Positions 33,174 through 43,642 of a DNA stretch of 64,000 nucleotides are shown piece by piece (within the stretch, counting starts at the first letter, position 1; every line of letters starts with the position of its first letter). Under the pieces are notes generated by a model. The model saw only the letters and a program-made list of their open reading frames with translations, made no database searches and was not told the DNA's origin. Made by a program: the position numbers and the translations under genes. This DNA comes from Frigoribacterium endophyticum. Lineage in GTDB: Bacteria > Actinomycetota > Actinomycetes > Actinomycetales > Microbacteriaceae. The stretch lies in NCBI RefSeq assembly GCF_011759585.1, contig NZ_JAAOYV010000002.1, forward strand, positions 679,510 to 743,509, in the 5' to 3' direction.

Positions 33174-34307
33174 CTAGCGCACTTCCTCCGGCCGTTTCTT
33201 CCGGAACATCTCCGCCGGCTGGTGCTCGCCGTTCCACACCTGCGTGATGCCCCAGACCACGGCCATCAGCGGCACGGCGATGACCGCGCCGACGACGCCG
33301 CCGAGGATGGTGCCGGCGGTCAGGGCGACCAGGATGACGAGGCCGTGCAGCTGCAGGGTGCGGCCCATCAGCACCGGCTGGAGGAAGTTGCCCTCGAGCT
33401 GGTTGACGAGCACGACGACCGCGATGACCCAGATGGCGGCCACGGGGCCGTTGGCCACCAGGGCGACGAGCGCCGCGAGGATGCCCGCGGCGGTGGCGCC
33501 GACGAGCGGGATGAAGGCGGTGAGGAAGACGACCACGGCCAGGGGCAGCGCCAGCGGCACGCCGATGATCGCGAGGCCGACGCCGATGCCGATGGCATCG
33601 ACGGCGGCGACGGTGGCCGTGCCGCGCACGTAGCCGCCGAGGGTGGCGACCGTCTTGTCGCCGATGCGGCGGGCCCGGGCGTACTGCTCGCCCTTGAACG
33701 GGCGGAGGAGGAACTCCCAGATTGCCGGGCCGTCCTTGAGGAAGAAGAACAGCACGACGATCATCAGCACGAGGCCGGTCGCGAAGCTGCCGATCGCGCT
33801 GGCGCCGGCGAGGGCGCCCGAGCCGAACTGCGCGCTCGTCACGAAGTCGACGACGGTGTTCCGCACGGACTCGATCTGGTCGTCGGTGATCGAGAACGGC
33901 AGGGTGGTGATCCAGTCCTGCAGCTGGTCGAAGCCCTCGGTGGCCGACTTCGCCAGGGAGGCCGCCTGGTTCTCGACGGCCCAGACGAGCAGCCAGCCGA
34001 CGAGGCCCAGCACGACCACGACGCCGAGCAGGGCGATGATCGTGGCGAGGAGGCTCGGCACCCGGTGCCGACGGAGAAAGGCGATCAGCGGGTACATCGC
34101 CGAGGCGAAGATCAGCGCGAGCAGCACCGGCAGGGTGACGAGGCTCAGCGAGAGGAAGGTGTAGATCACGGCGATGCCGACGACGACGACGGCGATGATC
34201 TGCAGGCTGCGGATCGCCAGGCGGCCGAACGCGTCGGTCCAGATGCTGCTCTGGACGGCGGCGTTGTGCTCGACCACCTCGGCGTCCTTGGTGCGGAAGA
34301 GTCCCAC
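33174..34307 (-). CDS. AI-2E family membrane protein
   Basis: A 377-residue membrane protein with about eight helices in the AI-2E/PerM pattern: helices at about 33-85, a soluble insert (about 115-165) and a C-terminal helix block with FIPLVGATAAGILAALVAL and the signature region VNQLEGNFLQPVLMGRTLQL. Family members have been linked to AI-2 export or Na+/H+ antiport; the substrate here is unknown. GTG 34307 has GAGGACG nine bases upstream. It ends in a long hairpin. Confidence 0.92.
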   Translation of the reverse strand: MGLFRTKDAEVVEHNAAVQSSIWTDAFGRLAIRSLQIIAVVVVGIAVIYTFLSLSLVTLPVLLALIFASAMYPLIAFLRRHRVPSLLATIIALLGVVVVLGLVGWLLVWAVENQAASLAKSATEGFDQLQDWITTLPFSITDDQIESVRNTVVDFVTSAQFGSGALAGASAIGSFATGLVLMIVVLFFFLKDGPAIWEFLLRPFKGEQYARARRIGDKTVATLGGYVRGTATVAAVDAIGIGVGLAIIGVPLALPLAVVVFLTAFIPLVGATAAGILAALVALVANGPVAAIWVIAVVVLVNQLEGNFLQPVLMGRTLQLHGLVILVALTAGTILGGVVGAVIAVPLMAVVWGITQVWNGEHQPAEMFRKKRPEEVR

Positions 34308-34472
34308 GGTTCGTCCTCGTCGTTCTGTGTGGTGGTCATGGTGCGCGGCCGGAGGGCGTGCGACGACGTCGTGCGGTGCACGACCGTCTCATCGAACTAC
34401 CTGAGGGGCCCGGAGGGCCACCAGCCACGCGGGCGACGGGAGAGGAGCCGCCGGGCGGAGCCGCGGGGCCCG

Positions 34473-35249
34473 TCAGGCGCGGGGCCGCAGACGACGCCAG
34501 ACGGCGCGCGTGCGCAGCGGGTCGGCCCGCCACCAGCGGGTGAACGGCACCCCCGAGCGCCCGTGCACCGCGAAGACCCGCAGCGCGCGCCGCGTCCGCA
34601 GCCCCGGGTCGGCGCCCCGGTCGAACGGGCGCGCCGAGATGCCGGCCACGACGTCGCGCCGGTAGACGAGGCGGCCGCCCCGCGTCGGCGCCAGGTCGCC
34701 GAGGTGGAGGGCGAGGTCCATGTCGTCGTGCAGCCCCGTGTCGCGGCGGTGCACGACGTCGCTCACGGCGGCCCACGCCGACCGGCGCATCATCATGGTC
34801 GACCCGAACAACGGCCAGTGCGCCAGCGCCGAGCCCACGAGCCAGTGGTACGCGCCGACGTACGCCGCCGAGAGCAGCCTCTGGGCCCCCACGGGCGCGT
34901 CGTAGAAGCGGGCGTTCGTCGTGACCGCGAGCACGTCGCCGTCGGCCTCGAGGGTGCCCGCGAGCTCGGCGACCCAGGTGCGCGGCAGCACGCTGTCGGC
35001 GTCGCAGCGGCCGATCAGGTCGCCGGTCGCGGCGTCGTACCCGGTGGAGGCGGCGGCCGCGATCCCGACGACGGGCTCGGTGACGACGCGCGCACCCGCC
35101 GCGGTCGCGACCGCCACGGTGTCGTCGGTGCTGCCGTTGTCGACCACGAGCACCTCGTCGGGCAGCCGCGTCTGGCGCGCGAGCGACCGGAGGCAGGCCT
35201 CGAGGTGCCGCGCGTCGTCACGGACCGGGATCACGACGGAGACTCGCAC
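34473..35249 (-). CDS. Glycosyltransferase family 2
   Basis: A 258-residue GT-A fold sugar transferase, cytoplasmic or membrane-associated. VSVVIPVRDDA opens the nucleotide-sugar fold, VVDNGSTDDT follows, and the metal-binding CDADSV supplies the DxD. LHDDMDLALHLGDLA (catalytic base region) is followed by a basic tail without membrane helices. Donor and acceptor are unknown. I prefer GTG 35249, where the GT2 fold begins and TTGACT lies 6 nt upstream; TTG 35261 would add four residues. Divergent from the phosphoesterase. Confidence 0.88.
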   Translation of the reverse strand: MRVSVVIPVRDDARHLEACLRSLARQTRLPDEVLVVDNGSTDDTVAVATAAGARVVTEPVVGIAAAASTGYDAATGDLIGRCDADSVLPRTWVAELAGTLEADGDVLAVTTNARFYDAPVGAQRLLSAAYVGAYHWLVGSALAHWPLFGSTMMMRRSAWAAVSDVVHRRDTGLHDDMDLALHLGDLAPTRGGRLVYRRDVVAGISARPFDRGADPGLRTRRALRVFAVHGRSGVPFTRWWRADPLRTRAVWRRLRPRA

Positions 35250-35268
35250 CGGCCCAGTCAACCGCGCC

Positions 35269-35274
35269 TAGCCT
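35269..35274 (+). promoter_or_regulatory. -10 box, leaderless type, for the phosphoesterase
   Basis: TAGCCT, 6 nt before the GTG at 35281. Confidence 0.55.
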
Positions 35275-35280
35275 GGGCCG

Positions 35281-35874
35281 GTGACCACCACCGTCGTCGT
35301 CGTGTCCGACACCCACGTGCCGCAGAAGGCCCGCGCCGTGCCCGACGAGCTCTGGGCGGCGGTCGAGGCCGCCGACGTCGTCGTGCACGCCGGCGACTGG
35401 ACCGGCACCGCGATCCTCGACGAGTTCGAGCGGCGCTCCCGACGCCTGGTCGGCGTCTGGGGCAACAACGACGGCGACGAGCTCCGGGCCCGGCTGCCGG
35501 AGGTGGCTCGCGAGACGATCGACGGCGTCCGCGTCGCCGTCGTCCACGAGACGGGACAGAAGGAGGCGCGGGAGGCGCGGGCGGACCGCCTCCACCCCGA
35601 GACCGACCTGCTGCTCTTCGGCCACAGCCACATCCCGTGGGACTCGACCACCGCCTCCGGCACGCGCCTGCTCAACCCCGGGTCACCGACCGACAAGCGG
35701 CGACAGCCGCGGGCCACGTACCTCAGCCTCGTGCTGGACGCGGGCACCGTGCGCGACGTCGTGCTGCACGAGCTGCCGCTCCGGCCGACGACCCGGTCGC
35801 GCCGGGCCGACCTGCCCGCGGGGCCGGTGCGGGAGATCGACGTGATCGTGCCCCACCCGCGCCGCCGCGACTGA
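35281..35874 (+). CDS. Metallophosphoesterase, YfcE/MJ0936 type
   Basis: A 197-residue calcineurin-like phosphodiesterase. All metal motifs are in order: VSDTHV (DxH), HAGDW (GD), WGNNDGD (GNxD), VVHETG and the C-terminal GHSH followed by NPGS. Such enzymes hydrolyse phosphodiesters with Mn or similar metals; the physiological substrate is unknown. GTG 35281 is 6 nt after TAGCCT. The segment at 35561-35584 contains two adjacent GGAGGCGCG copies, read as a Glu-Ala-Arg repeat (KEAREARAD). Confidence 0.93.
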   Translation: MTTTVVVVSDTHVPQKARAVPDELWAAVEAADVVVHAGDWTGTAILDEFERRSRRLVGVWGNNDGDELRARLPEVARETIDGVRVAVVHETGQKEAREARADRLHPETDLLLFGHSHIPWDSTTASGTRLLNPGSPTDKRRQPRATYLSLVLDAGTVRDVVLHELPLRPTTRSRRADLPAGPVREIDVIVPHPRRRD

Positions 35875-35917
35875 CGGCGACGCGAGCCGGGGCGGTCGGG
35901 CCGGGAAGTCGCCGCGG

Positions 35918-36880
35918 CTAGGAGGCGGGAGTCTCGGCCGGGGCCGGCGTCTCGGCCGGTGCCGACTCGGTGGGCTCGGGCGTCGGCGTGGCCGTCGACG
36001 TCGCCGAGTCGGAGTAGCTGTTGCCGGCCGCGGTCACGACGAAGTTGCGGAACTCCTCGTTGGTGAACGGCAGGCTCGGGTCGTACTGCTGGCCGTTGAC
36101 GAGGACGGTGGGCGTGCCGCGGAAGGTCTCGACGTCGCTGTTCGGCAGCGGCCCGTCGAGCACGCGCTCGGTCGAGGCGCTGACCCAGGAGGCGAACTCC
36201 TGGTCGTCGATGCAGGTCTCGATCGCCGAGGCCTGCTGCACGCCGTCGACGCCCGTGGCGATGTCGGCGAGCTGCGAGTCGTCGAGGCCGCGCGTGCCCT
36301 CCTCCGGCTGCTGGTCGAACATGGCCGTGTTGAAGTCGAAGAAGGAGTCGGGCGAGTAGTTCGCGACGCAGGCGGCGGCGTTCGCGGCTCGGTTCGAGTA
36401 CTTCGTGCCCAGCGAGCTGTTGGTCAGGATCGCGATCGGGTGGTACTCGACCGTCGCGGCGCCCGACGACACGAGGCCGGCGATGTAGTCGTTGTTGGCC
36501 GCCTCGAACTGGCCGCAGATCGGGCAGAGGTAGTCGAGGTAGACGACGATGTCGACGGTGTCGGAGGCCGCCGTGGTCTCCGTCGCGACGGGCTCGTCGC
36601 CCGCGTCGAGCGCGGGGGTCGTCTGCGCGACGAAGTCCTGGCCGATGCGGATGCCGTCGCTGGCCATGTTGGCGGGGCCGGGGCCGGCCGGCTTGATGCT
36701 GTTCGTGATGACCAGGACGACGCCGACGACGATCGCGACGACGACCAGGCCGAGGCCGCCCTGCAGCACCCAGCGGCTCGTCCGCTGACGGCGCTTCTGC
36801 TTCTTGCGGGCGAGCTGCGCCTTCTCGCGGGCGGCGGCCCGACGCTGGTTCTTGGTCAGCGACTTGTCGTTCTCAGTCAT
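35918..36880 (-). CDS. Membrane-anchored DsbA-like thioredoxin-fold protein
   Basis: A 320-residue protein with a basic cytoplasmic N-terminus (1-36), one membrane helix (about 37-60) and an extracellular DsbA/thioredoxin_4 domain (about 95-275). The redox motif is CPIC (119-122) in LDYLCPICGQF, and the cis-Pro loop is GTPTVLVNG. The tail (about 285-320) is Pro/Thr/Glu/Ala-rich. It probably forms or isomerises disulfides in exported proteins. ATG 36880 has GGAGAA upstream. It is divergent from the MsiK-type gene. Confidence 0.92.
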   Translation of the reverse strand: MTENDKSLTKNQRRAAAREKAQLARKKQKRRQRTSRWVLQGGLGLVVVAIVVGVVLVITNSIKPAGPGPANMASDGIRIGQDFVAQTTPALDAGDEPVATETTAASDTVDIVVYLDYLCPICGQFEAANNDYIAGLVSSGAATVEYHPIAILTNSSLGTKYSNRAANAAACVANYSPDSFFDFNTAMFDQQPEEGTRGLDDSQLADIATGVDGVQQASAIETCIDDQEFASWVSASTERVLDGPLPNSDVETFRGTPTVLVNGQQYDPSLPFTNEEFRNFVVTAAGNSYSDSATSTATPTPEPTESAPAETPAPAETPAS

Positions 36881-37188
36881 GGGGGTGCGGTTCTCCGATG
36901 CGCGACGGGGGTCGGGGCGTCGCGTCGTTGAGGGGCAGACGGGTAGGGCGGAGCGGGTCGGAGAGCACGTGGCGCGCCTCCGGCCCCCCGTGATCCTAGG
37001 AGAGCGCGCTGGGAGATGTCCGGACACCATCCCCCCGACCCCCCTCCGGCCACCCGTCCGGGGGCCCTGCCAGGGGCCGTTCTGTGGCATGCTGAGGCGC
37101 GGTGGTCATCGTCGACCAACACGGTTGATCACCGTCCATTCACAACGGATCGTCCGGCACGTACCTGCCGGTGAAGGAGAAACGAATC
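36881..37188. other. Divergent intergenic region, dsbA-like / msiK-like
   Basis: 308 bp without a gene. It contains an imperfect inverted repeat CGGTGGTCA/TGATCACCG (37100-37108 and 37126-37134) and TGGTC-N6-GACCA (37103-37118), which could be sugar-repressor sites for the downstream ATPase; this is tentative. Promoter hexamers are not clear. Confidence 0.4.
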
Positions 37189-38289
<1,101 letters not shown>

Positions 38290-38301
38290 CCCCCGCACCC
38301 C

Positions 38302-38358
38302 CGATCGGCCCGTCGCGTCGCCAGGAGAACCTCTCCGAGCGACCCGGCGGGCCGATCG
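38302..38358 (+). terminator. Long stem-loop between msiK-like and DUF4032 genes
   Basis: CGATCGGCCCG (38302-38312) is perfectly inverted at 38348-38358; inside, GTCGC/GCGAC and GGAGA/TCTCC can pair as well. It could be a terminator, attenuator or RNA-stability element. Confidence 0.55.
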
Positions 38359-38423
38359 TCCGTTCCGCCCCCGACCACACCCGATCGCCCGGCGCGCCCC
38401 GGCCGTCCGACCAGAGAAGACCC

Positions 38424-39719
38424 ATGAGCGACTCCCTCAACATCACCTCGGCCACCGTCGACCCGGCGCTGCTCGACCTGCCGTGGTCCCTCCCCCTCGA
38501 CGAGTGGCCCGACGAGGCCATCGCGGCCCTGCCGAAGGGCATCTCGCGGCACCTGGTGCGCTTCGCGCACCTCAGCGGCTACGTGATCGCGATCAAGGAG
38601 ACCTCGGGCGAGATGGCCCGGGGCGAGTACGAGATGCTCCGCACCCTGCAGCGGATGGACATCCCCTGCGTCGACCCCCTGGCGGTCATCACGAACCGGC
38701 GCGACGTCGACGGCTCGCCCCTCAACCCCGTGCTCGTCACGCGGCACCTCAAGTTCTCGCTGCCCTACCGGGCGCTGTACTCGCAGACCCTCCGCCCCGA
38801 CACCGCGAAGCGGCTCGTCGACGCGCTGGCCCTGCTGCTCGTGCGCCTGCACGTCATCGGCTTCTACTGGGGCGACGTCTCGCTCTCGAACACGCTCTTC
38901 CGGCGCGACGCGGGCGCCTTCGCGGCCTACCTGGTCGACGCCGAGACCGGCAAGCTCTACCCGGGCGGGCTCTCGAACGGCCAGCGCGAGAACGACCTCG
39001 AGGTCGCCCGCGTCAACATCGCCGGCGAGCTGCTCGACCTCGAGGCCGGCGGGCGCCTCGACGACAACCTCGACGCCGTCGACGTCAGCAACGGCATCGT
39101 CGCGAAGTACCGCAGCCTCTGGACGGAGCTGACCGGCAGCGAGACGTTCTCCAGCTCGGAGCGCTGGCGCATCACCGACCGGGTCGAGCGGCTCAACGAC
39201 CTCGGCTTCGACATCGAGGAGCTCGCGATCAAGACGGCCGAGGGCGGCACCCAGGTGCGCATCCAGCCCAAGGTCGTGGACGCCGGCCACCACTCCCGCC
39301 GCCTGCTGCGCCTCACCGGCCTCGACGTGGAGGAGAACCAGGCCCGGCGCCTCCTCAACGACCTCGACGCCTACCGGCTGCGCACCGGCAACACCGACGC
39401 GGACGAGGAGATGGTGGCGCACGAGTGGGCCGCCCGGGTGTTCGAGCCGGTCGTCCGGTCCATCCCCCGCGACCTCCGCGGCCGCCTCGAGCCGGCGGAG
39501 GTCTTCCACCAGCTGCTCGAGCACCGCTGGTACCGCTCGCAGCAGGAGAACCGCGACGTGCCCATCGCCGAGGCGCTGACGTCGTACATCAACGACGTGC
39601 TGCGGCACCGCCGTGACGAGCGCACCGTCATCGACCCGGCCACCGAGTCGATCACCCTGCCCGACGCCGAGCTGCTCGAGGCCGAGGACGACGACGACGA
39701 CTGGCGCTCCAAGGTCTGA
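38424..39719 (+). CDS. DUF4032 protein, kinase-like
   Basis: A 431-residue cytoplasmic protein. The first ~200 residues resemble a lipopolysaccharide-kinase/protein-kinase fold: KETSGEMARGEYEMLRTLQ could be the Lys/Glu pair, YWGDVSLSNTLF resembles the catalytic HxDxxxxN loop with Gly-Asp, and LVDAETGKLY resembles the DFG region. The C-terminal half is the DUF4032 part. Substrate unknown. ATG 38424 is preceded by AGAGAAGA. It follows the msiK-like gene on the same strand but a large stem-loop lies between. Confidence 0.88.
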   Translation: MSDSLNITSATVDPALLDLPWSLPLDEWPDEAIAALPKGISRHLVRFAHLSGYVIAIKETSGEMARGEYEMLRTLQRMDIPCVDPLAVITNRRDVDGSPLNPVLVTRHLKFSLPYRALYSQTLRPDTAKRLVDALALLLVRLHVIGFYWGDVSLSNTLFRRDAGAFAAYLVDAETGKLYPGGLSNGQRENDLEVARVNIAGELLDLEAGGRLDDNLDAVDVSNGIVAKYRSLWTELTGSETFSSSERWRITDRVERLNDLGFDIEELAIKTAEGGTQVRIQPKVVDAGHHSRRLLRLTGLDVEENQARRLLNDLDAYRLRTGNTDADEEMVAHEWAARVFEPVVRSIPRDLRGRLEPAEVFHQLLEHRWYRSQQENRDVPIAEALTSYINDVLRHRRDERTVIDPATESITLPDAELLEAEDDDDDWRSKV

Positions 39720-39746
39720 CCCGACGCGGCGCCTTCCGCGACCACG

Positions 39747-39790
39747 CAGAGGAGGCGCGGTGCCGGGCGACCGGCACCGCGCCTCCTCTG
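39747..39790. terminator. Bidirectional terminator between DUF4032 and rlmB genes
   Basis: CAGAGGAGGCGCGGTGCCGG (39747-39766) is perfectly inverted at 39771-39790 around GCGA: a 20-bp stem with a tetraloop. It includes the word GGAGGCGCG in both orientations. Confidence 0.93.
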
Positions 39791-39808
39791 TGTCGGGGCT
39801 GACGAGCG

Positions 39809-40849
39809 CTACGAGCGCTCGGCGCGCAGCTTCGAGATCTCGTAGAGCGTGACGCTCGCGGCCATGCCGGCGTTCAGCGACTCGACGGCGCCCGTGATCG
39901 GGATCGACACGATGGCGTCGCAGGTCTCGGCGACGATGCGCGAGAGGCCCTTGCCCTCGCTGCCCACGACGACCACGAGCGGGCGGTCGGCGAGCTCGAG
40001 GCCCGGCAGCATGACGTCGCCGTCGCCGTCGAGGCCCAGCACGAAGACGCCCTGGTCCTTGAACGACTTGAGGGTCTGCGTCAGGTTCGACGCCATCGCG
40101 ACGGGGATGCGCGCCGCGGCACCGGCCGAGGTCTTCCACGCCGAGGCGGTGAGGCCGACCGAGCGACGCTGCGGGATGATGACGCCCTGGCCGCCGAACG
40201 CGGCGACCGAGCGGATGATCGCGCCGAGGTTGCGCGGGTCGGTGATGCCGTCGAGCGCGACGAAGAGCGGGTTCTGGCGACGCTTGATCGAGCCCTCGAG
40301 CAGGTCGACCGGGTGCGCGTACTCGTACGGCGGCACCTTGAGGGCGACGCCCTGGTGCACCGAGTCGGGGCCCGTGAGGCGGTCGAGCTCGGGGCGCATG
40401 ACCTCGAGGATCGGCAGCCCGCGACGCGTCGCGAGGTTGAGGATCTCCTTCGTGCGGTCGTCCATCTCGATGCGCGCCGCGATGTAGAGCGTCGAGGCGG
40501 GGATGCGCGTGCGCAGGGCCTCGAGCACCGAGTTGCGCCCGGTGACCATCTCGCTGTCGTCGGAGCTCTTCGGCTTGCGGCGCGGGGCGTCCTGCCCGCC
40601 GCGGCCGGCGATCGGCGACCCGGCGCGGGGGCCGTTGCCGCCGCGCCCCCGGGCGGCGTCAAGGCGCTCGCGCGCCGCCTTCGCCTTGCCCGCGGGGTGG
40701 TACGGGCGGTCCTCCGCGGCGGGAGTGGGCTTCTTGCCCTCGAGCGCCTGGCGCCCCTGGCCGCCGCTGCCGACCTGCTTGCCCTTGCTGCCCTTGCGGA
40801 CGGCGCTGCTGCTCGGCCGCCCCTTGTTCGCTCCGCTGGTGTTCTTCAC
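39809..40849 (-). CDS. rlmB: 23S rRNA 2'-O-methyltransferase RlmB
   Basis: SpoU/TrmH-type enzyme that methylates the ribose of a guanosine in the 23S peptidyl-transferase region. The 346-residue protein has a basic, disordered N-terminus (about 1-95, longer than in E. coli), a substrate-binding domain (VTGRNSVLEAL onward) and the SPOUT knot with motifs NLGAIIRS, VVVGSEGKGLS and SLNAGMAASVTLYE. GTG 40849 overlaps the cysS stop (GTGA), so the two are coupled; this order (ispDF, cysS, rlmB) is conserved in actinobacteria. Confidence 0.96.
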   Translation of the reverse strand: MKNTSGANKGRPSSSAVRKGSKGKQVGSGGQGRQALEGKKPTPAAEDRPYHPAGKAKAARERLDAARGRGGNGPRAGSPIAGRGGQDAPRRKPKSSDDSEMVTGRNSVLEALRTRIPASTLYIAARIEMDDRTKEILNLATRRGLPILEVMRPELDRLTGPDSVHQGVALKVPPYEYAHPVDLLEGSIKRRQNPLFVALDGITDPRNLGAIIRSVAAFGGQGVIIPQRRSVGLTASAWKTSAGAAARIPVAMASNLTQTLKSFKDQGVFVLGLDGDGDVMLPGLELADRPLVVVVGSEGKGLSRIVAETCDAIVSIPITGAVESLNAGMAASVTLYEISKLRAERS

Positions 40850-42264
40850 TGTTCGAGGCTCCAATGCGACCCGCTGGGGGTGTCTTCGATGGTGACGCCG
40901 GCGGACGCCAGCATCTCGCGTACGCGGTCGGCCTGCGCGAAGTCGCGCGCGGCCCTGGCTTCCTGGCGGCTGGCGAGGAGGGTCTCGACGAGGGTGCCGA
41001 GCGCGCGGTGCGCGTCGCCCTCGTCGTCTCCGCGCCACTCGGGCGCCAGCGGGTCGATGCCCAGCACGGCCACCATGGCGGCGACGTGCTGGCGGTCGCG
41101 GGCGGCCGTGTCGAGGTCGCCGTCGTCGAGGGCGACGTTGCCCGACCGGACGGCGTCGTGCAGCACGGCGATCGCCTGCGGCACGTTGAGGTCGTCGTCC
41201 ATCGCCTCGGCGAACTCGTCGGGCACGACCCGGGCGCCGACACCGGCGAAGCGGGTGTCGGCCAGACGGCGCTCGGCCCGCGAGAGGAACGTCTCGACGC
41301 GGTCGAGCGCAGCCTCCGCCTCGACGAGCGCGCCGTCGTGGTAGTCGATGGTCGAGCGGTAGTGCGCCGCGCTGAGGAAGTAGCGGACGACGACCGGCCG
41401 CGCGAGGGCGAGGAAGTCGGCGGCGAAGATCGAGTTGCCGAGCGACTTCGACATCTTCTGGCCGTCGACGGCGACGAGGCCGTTGTGCAGCCAGTGGTGC
41501 GCGAAGGCGTCGCCGGCCGCGGTCGACTGGGCCAGCTCGTTCTCGTGGTGCGGGAACCGCAGGTCGAGGCCGCCGCCGTGGATGTCGAAGGCGCTGCCCA
41601 GGTATCGCTTCGACATCGCCGAGCACTCGATGTGCCAGCCGGGCCGGCCGTCGCCCCACGGCGACGACCAGCTCGCCGAGGCGGGCTCGTCGGCCTTCGC
41701 GCCCTTCCAGAGCGCGAAGTCGCGGGGGTCGCGCTTGCCGCGCGGGTCGGCGTCGGCCGCGGGGGCCATGTCGTCGAGGCCCTGGTTCGTCAGGGCGCCG
41801 TAGCTCGGCCAGCTCGCGGTGTCGAAGTACACGTCGCCCGAGCCGTCGGGCGCGGCGTAGGCGTGCCCGCGGTCGATCAGCGTCGCGACGATCTGCTGCA
41901 TCTCGGTGACGCTCGCGGTCGCGCGCGGCTCGTAGGTCGGCGGCAGCACGCCGAGCGCCTGGTACCCCGCGGTGAACTCGAGCTCGTAGCGGTAGGCGCG
42001 CGCCCACCACTCCTCGTCGGTGCCGCTCGAGAGCGCGAGGATCTTGTCGTCGATGTCGGTGACGTTGCGCACCAGGGTGACGTCGAGGCCGCGGTAGGTG
42101 AACCAGCGGCGCCACAGGTCGTAGACCAACGCGCTGCGCAGGTGGCCGATGTGCGGCGACGACTGCACGGTGGGCCCGCAGACGTACAGCCCCACCCGGC
42201 CGGGCTCGAGGGGGACGAAGTCGACGAGCGCCTGCTCGCGGGAGTCGTAGAGGCGGATGGTCAC
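40846..42264 (-). CDS. cysS: Cysteine--tRNA ligase
   Basis: Class I aminoacyl-tRNA synthetase that charges tRNA-Cys. The 472-residue protein has the HIGH-type motif PHIGH (37-41), Cys29 in YVCGPT as a zinc ligand, and KMSKS at 270-274. Length fits CysS rather than the shorter mycothiol ligase MshC (about 410), and the MshC hallmarks are not evident. GTG 42264 is exactly 6 nt after TAGGCT, which sits just past the ispDF stop, so it has its own leaderless promoter as well as possible read-through. Confidence 0.96.
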   Translation of the reverse strand: MTIRLYDSREQALVDFVPLEPGRVGLYVCGPTVQSSPHIGHLRSALVYDLWRRWFTYRGLDVTLVRNVTDIDDKILALSSGTDEEWWARAYRYELEFTAGYQALGVLPPTYEPRATASVTEMQQIVATLIDRGHAYAAPDGSGDVYFDTASWPSYGALTNQGLDDMAPAADADPRGKRDPRDFALWKGAKADEPASASWSSPWGDGRPGWHIECSAMSKRYLGSAFDIHGGGLDLRFPHHENELAQSTAAGDAFAHHWLHNGLVAVDGQKMSKSLGNSIFAADFLALARPVVVRYFLSAAHYRSTIDYHDGALVEAEAALDRVETFLSRAERRLADTRFAGVGARVVPDEFAEAMDDDLNVPQAIAVLHDAVRSGNVALDDGDLDTAARDRQHVAAMVAVLGIDPLAPEWRGDDEGDAHRALGTLVETLLASRQEARAARDFAQADRVREMLASAGVTIEDTPSGSHWSLEQ

Positions 42265-42270
42265 GCGGTC

Positions 42271-42276
42271 AGCCTA
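42271..42276 (-). promoter_or_regulatory. -10 box, leaderless type, for cysS
   Basis: TAGGCT on the minus strand, 6 nt before the cysS GTG at 42264, between the ispDF stop and cysS. Confidence 0.6.
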
Positions 42277-42277
42277 T

Positions 42278-43642
42278 TCAGTGGTCGTCGGCGGACGGGT
42301 CGGACGACCCGTCGTCGGTGAGCGAGGTCGGGGCGACGGCGCCCCGTGCCGGGGCGGAGGCGGAGGCAGGGCCTCGGGGAGGCGCGGTGCGCGCCGCCGG
42401 GTCGACGACCGACACCAGCGCGGTCGCGATCGCCGTCAGCCCCTCGCCGCGCCCGGTGAAGCCGAGCCCGTCGGTGGTCGTGGCCGACACGCTGACGGGA
42501 GCGCCGACGACCTGCATCAGCCGCTCCTCCATCTCGAGGCGGCGGGCGGAGAGCCGGGGCCGGTTGCCGACGACCTGGACGGCGACGTCGACGACGTCGA
42601 CGCCCGCGTGCGTCAGGCGCTCGACGGCCGCGGTGAGGAAGACCTCGCCGCTCGCGCCGGCGAAGCGCGGGTCGTCGGTGCCGAACATCGAGCCGATGTC
42701 GCCGAGGCCGGCGGCCGAGAGGAGGGCGTCGACGACCGCGTGCGCGACGGCGTCGCCGTCGCTGTGGCCGGCCAGGCCCGCCTCGCCCTCGAAGTGCAGG
42801 AGGCCGAGGTGCAGCGGCGCGGCCGGGTCGAAGGCGTGGACGTCGATGCCGAGCCCGGTGCGGAGGGCGGGGTCGGGCCGGAGGCGCGGGTCGGGAGCGC
42901 CGACCGCCGCGGCCTGCTGCGCCGCGATCGTCTCGGCGCGTTGGAGGTCCCACCGGGTGGTGATCTTGAACGCGACCGGGTCGCCCTCCACGACGACGAC
43001 ATCGTGGCCGGCCGCCGCGAACAGGGCGGCGTCGTCGGTGTGCTCGGCCCGGGCCGCGGCGTAGGCGGCGTCGAGGGCCGCCCGCGGGAAGCCCTGGGGG
43101 GTCTGCATCGCGACCAGCTCGGAGCGGTCGACGGTGTCGAGCACCGTGCCGGCCGCGTCGACGCGCTTGATCGTGTCGCTGACGGGCAGCCCGGGCACGA
43201 CGCCGCGGCCGGTGGCCTCGACCGTCGACGCGACGAGGTCGAACTGCGCGGTGGGGGTGAAGGGGCGCGCGCAGTCGTGCACCAGGACGGTCGTGACGTC
43301 CGGGGCGACCGCCCCGAGGCCGGCGGCGACGCTGGCCTGTCGGCTGGCGCCTCCCGCGACCACCACGACGTGGTCGGCGACGTGCCCGGCCGCCGTGACG
43401 ACGAGCTCCGTGGCGTCGGCGAGCTGCTCCTGCGGCACGACCACGACGATCTGGGTGGGCACCGCCGAGGCGAGCACGGCGTCGAGCGAGCGGGCCAGGA
43501 TGCTGCGCCCGGCCACCTCGACGAAGGCCTTCGGCGTGCCGAGGCCGAGACGCGTGCCGCTCCCGGCCGCGACGACGACGACCGCCCGACCGACCCCCGT
43601 CAGGGAGCCGACCGTGCGGTCGTCGGTGGTGCTAGGACGCAA
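42278..43642 (-). CDS. ispDF: Bifunctional IspD/IspF (MEP isoprenoid pathway)
   Basis: A fusion of two MEP-pathway enzymes, 454 residues. The N-terminal IspD domain (about 15-245) makes CDP-methylerythritol; AAGSGTRLG is the CTP loop and VHDCARPF is conserved. The C-terminal IspF domain (about 262-415) makes the 2,4-cyclodiphosphate; GIDVHAF and [17 protein letters not shown] carry the metal ligands. A 40-residue Ala/Pro/Asp tail follows. Start is TTG 43642, overlapping the carD stop by 11 bp; no better in-frame start exists before AAGSGTR. Confidence 0.95.
   Translation of the reverse strand: MRPSTTDDRTVGSLTGVGRAVVVVAAGSGTRLGLGTPKAFVEVAGRSILARSLDAVLASAVPTQIVVVVPQEQLADATELVVTAAGHVADHVVVVAGGASRQASVAAGLGAVAPDVTTVLVHDCARPFTPTAQFDLVASTVEATGRGVVPGLPVSDTIKRVDAAGTVLDTVDRSELVAMQTPQGFPRAALDAAYAAARAEHTDDAALFAAAGHDVVVVEGDPVAFKITTRWDLQRAETIAAQQAAAVGAPDPRLRPDPALRTGLGIDVHAFDPAAPLHLGLLHFEGEAGLAGHSDGDAVAHAVVDALLSAAGLGDIGSMFGTDDPRFAGASGEVFLTAAVERLTHAGVDVVDVAVQVVGNRPRLSARRLEMEERLMQVVGAPVSVSATTTDGLGFTGRGEGLTAIATALVSVVDPAARTAPPRGPASASAPARGAVAPTSLTDDGSSDPSADDH

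Noticed and set aside
40846-42264. cysS as the mycothiol ligase mshC
   Set aside because: Length (472), KMSKS and position beside ispDF and rlmB fit the tRNA ligase.
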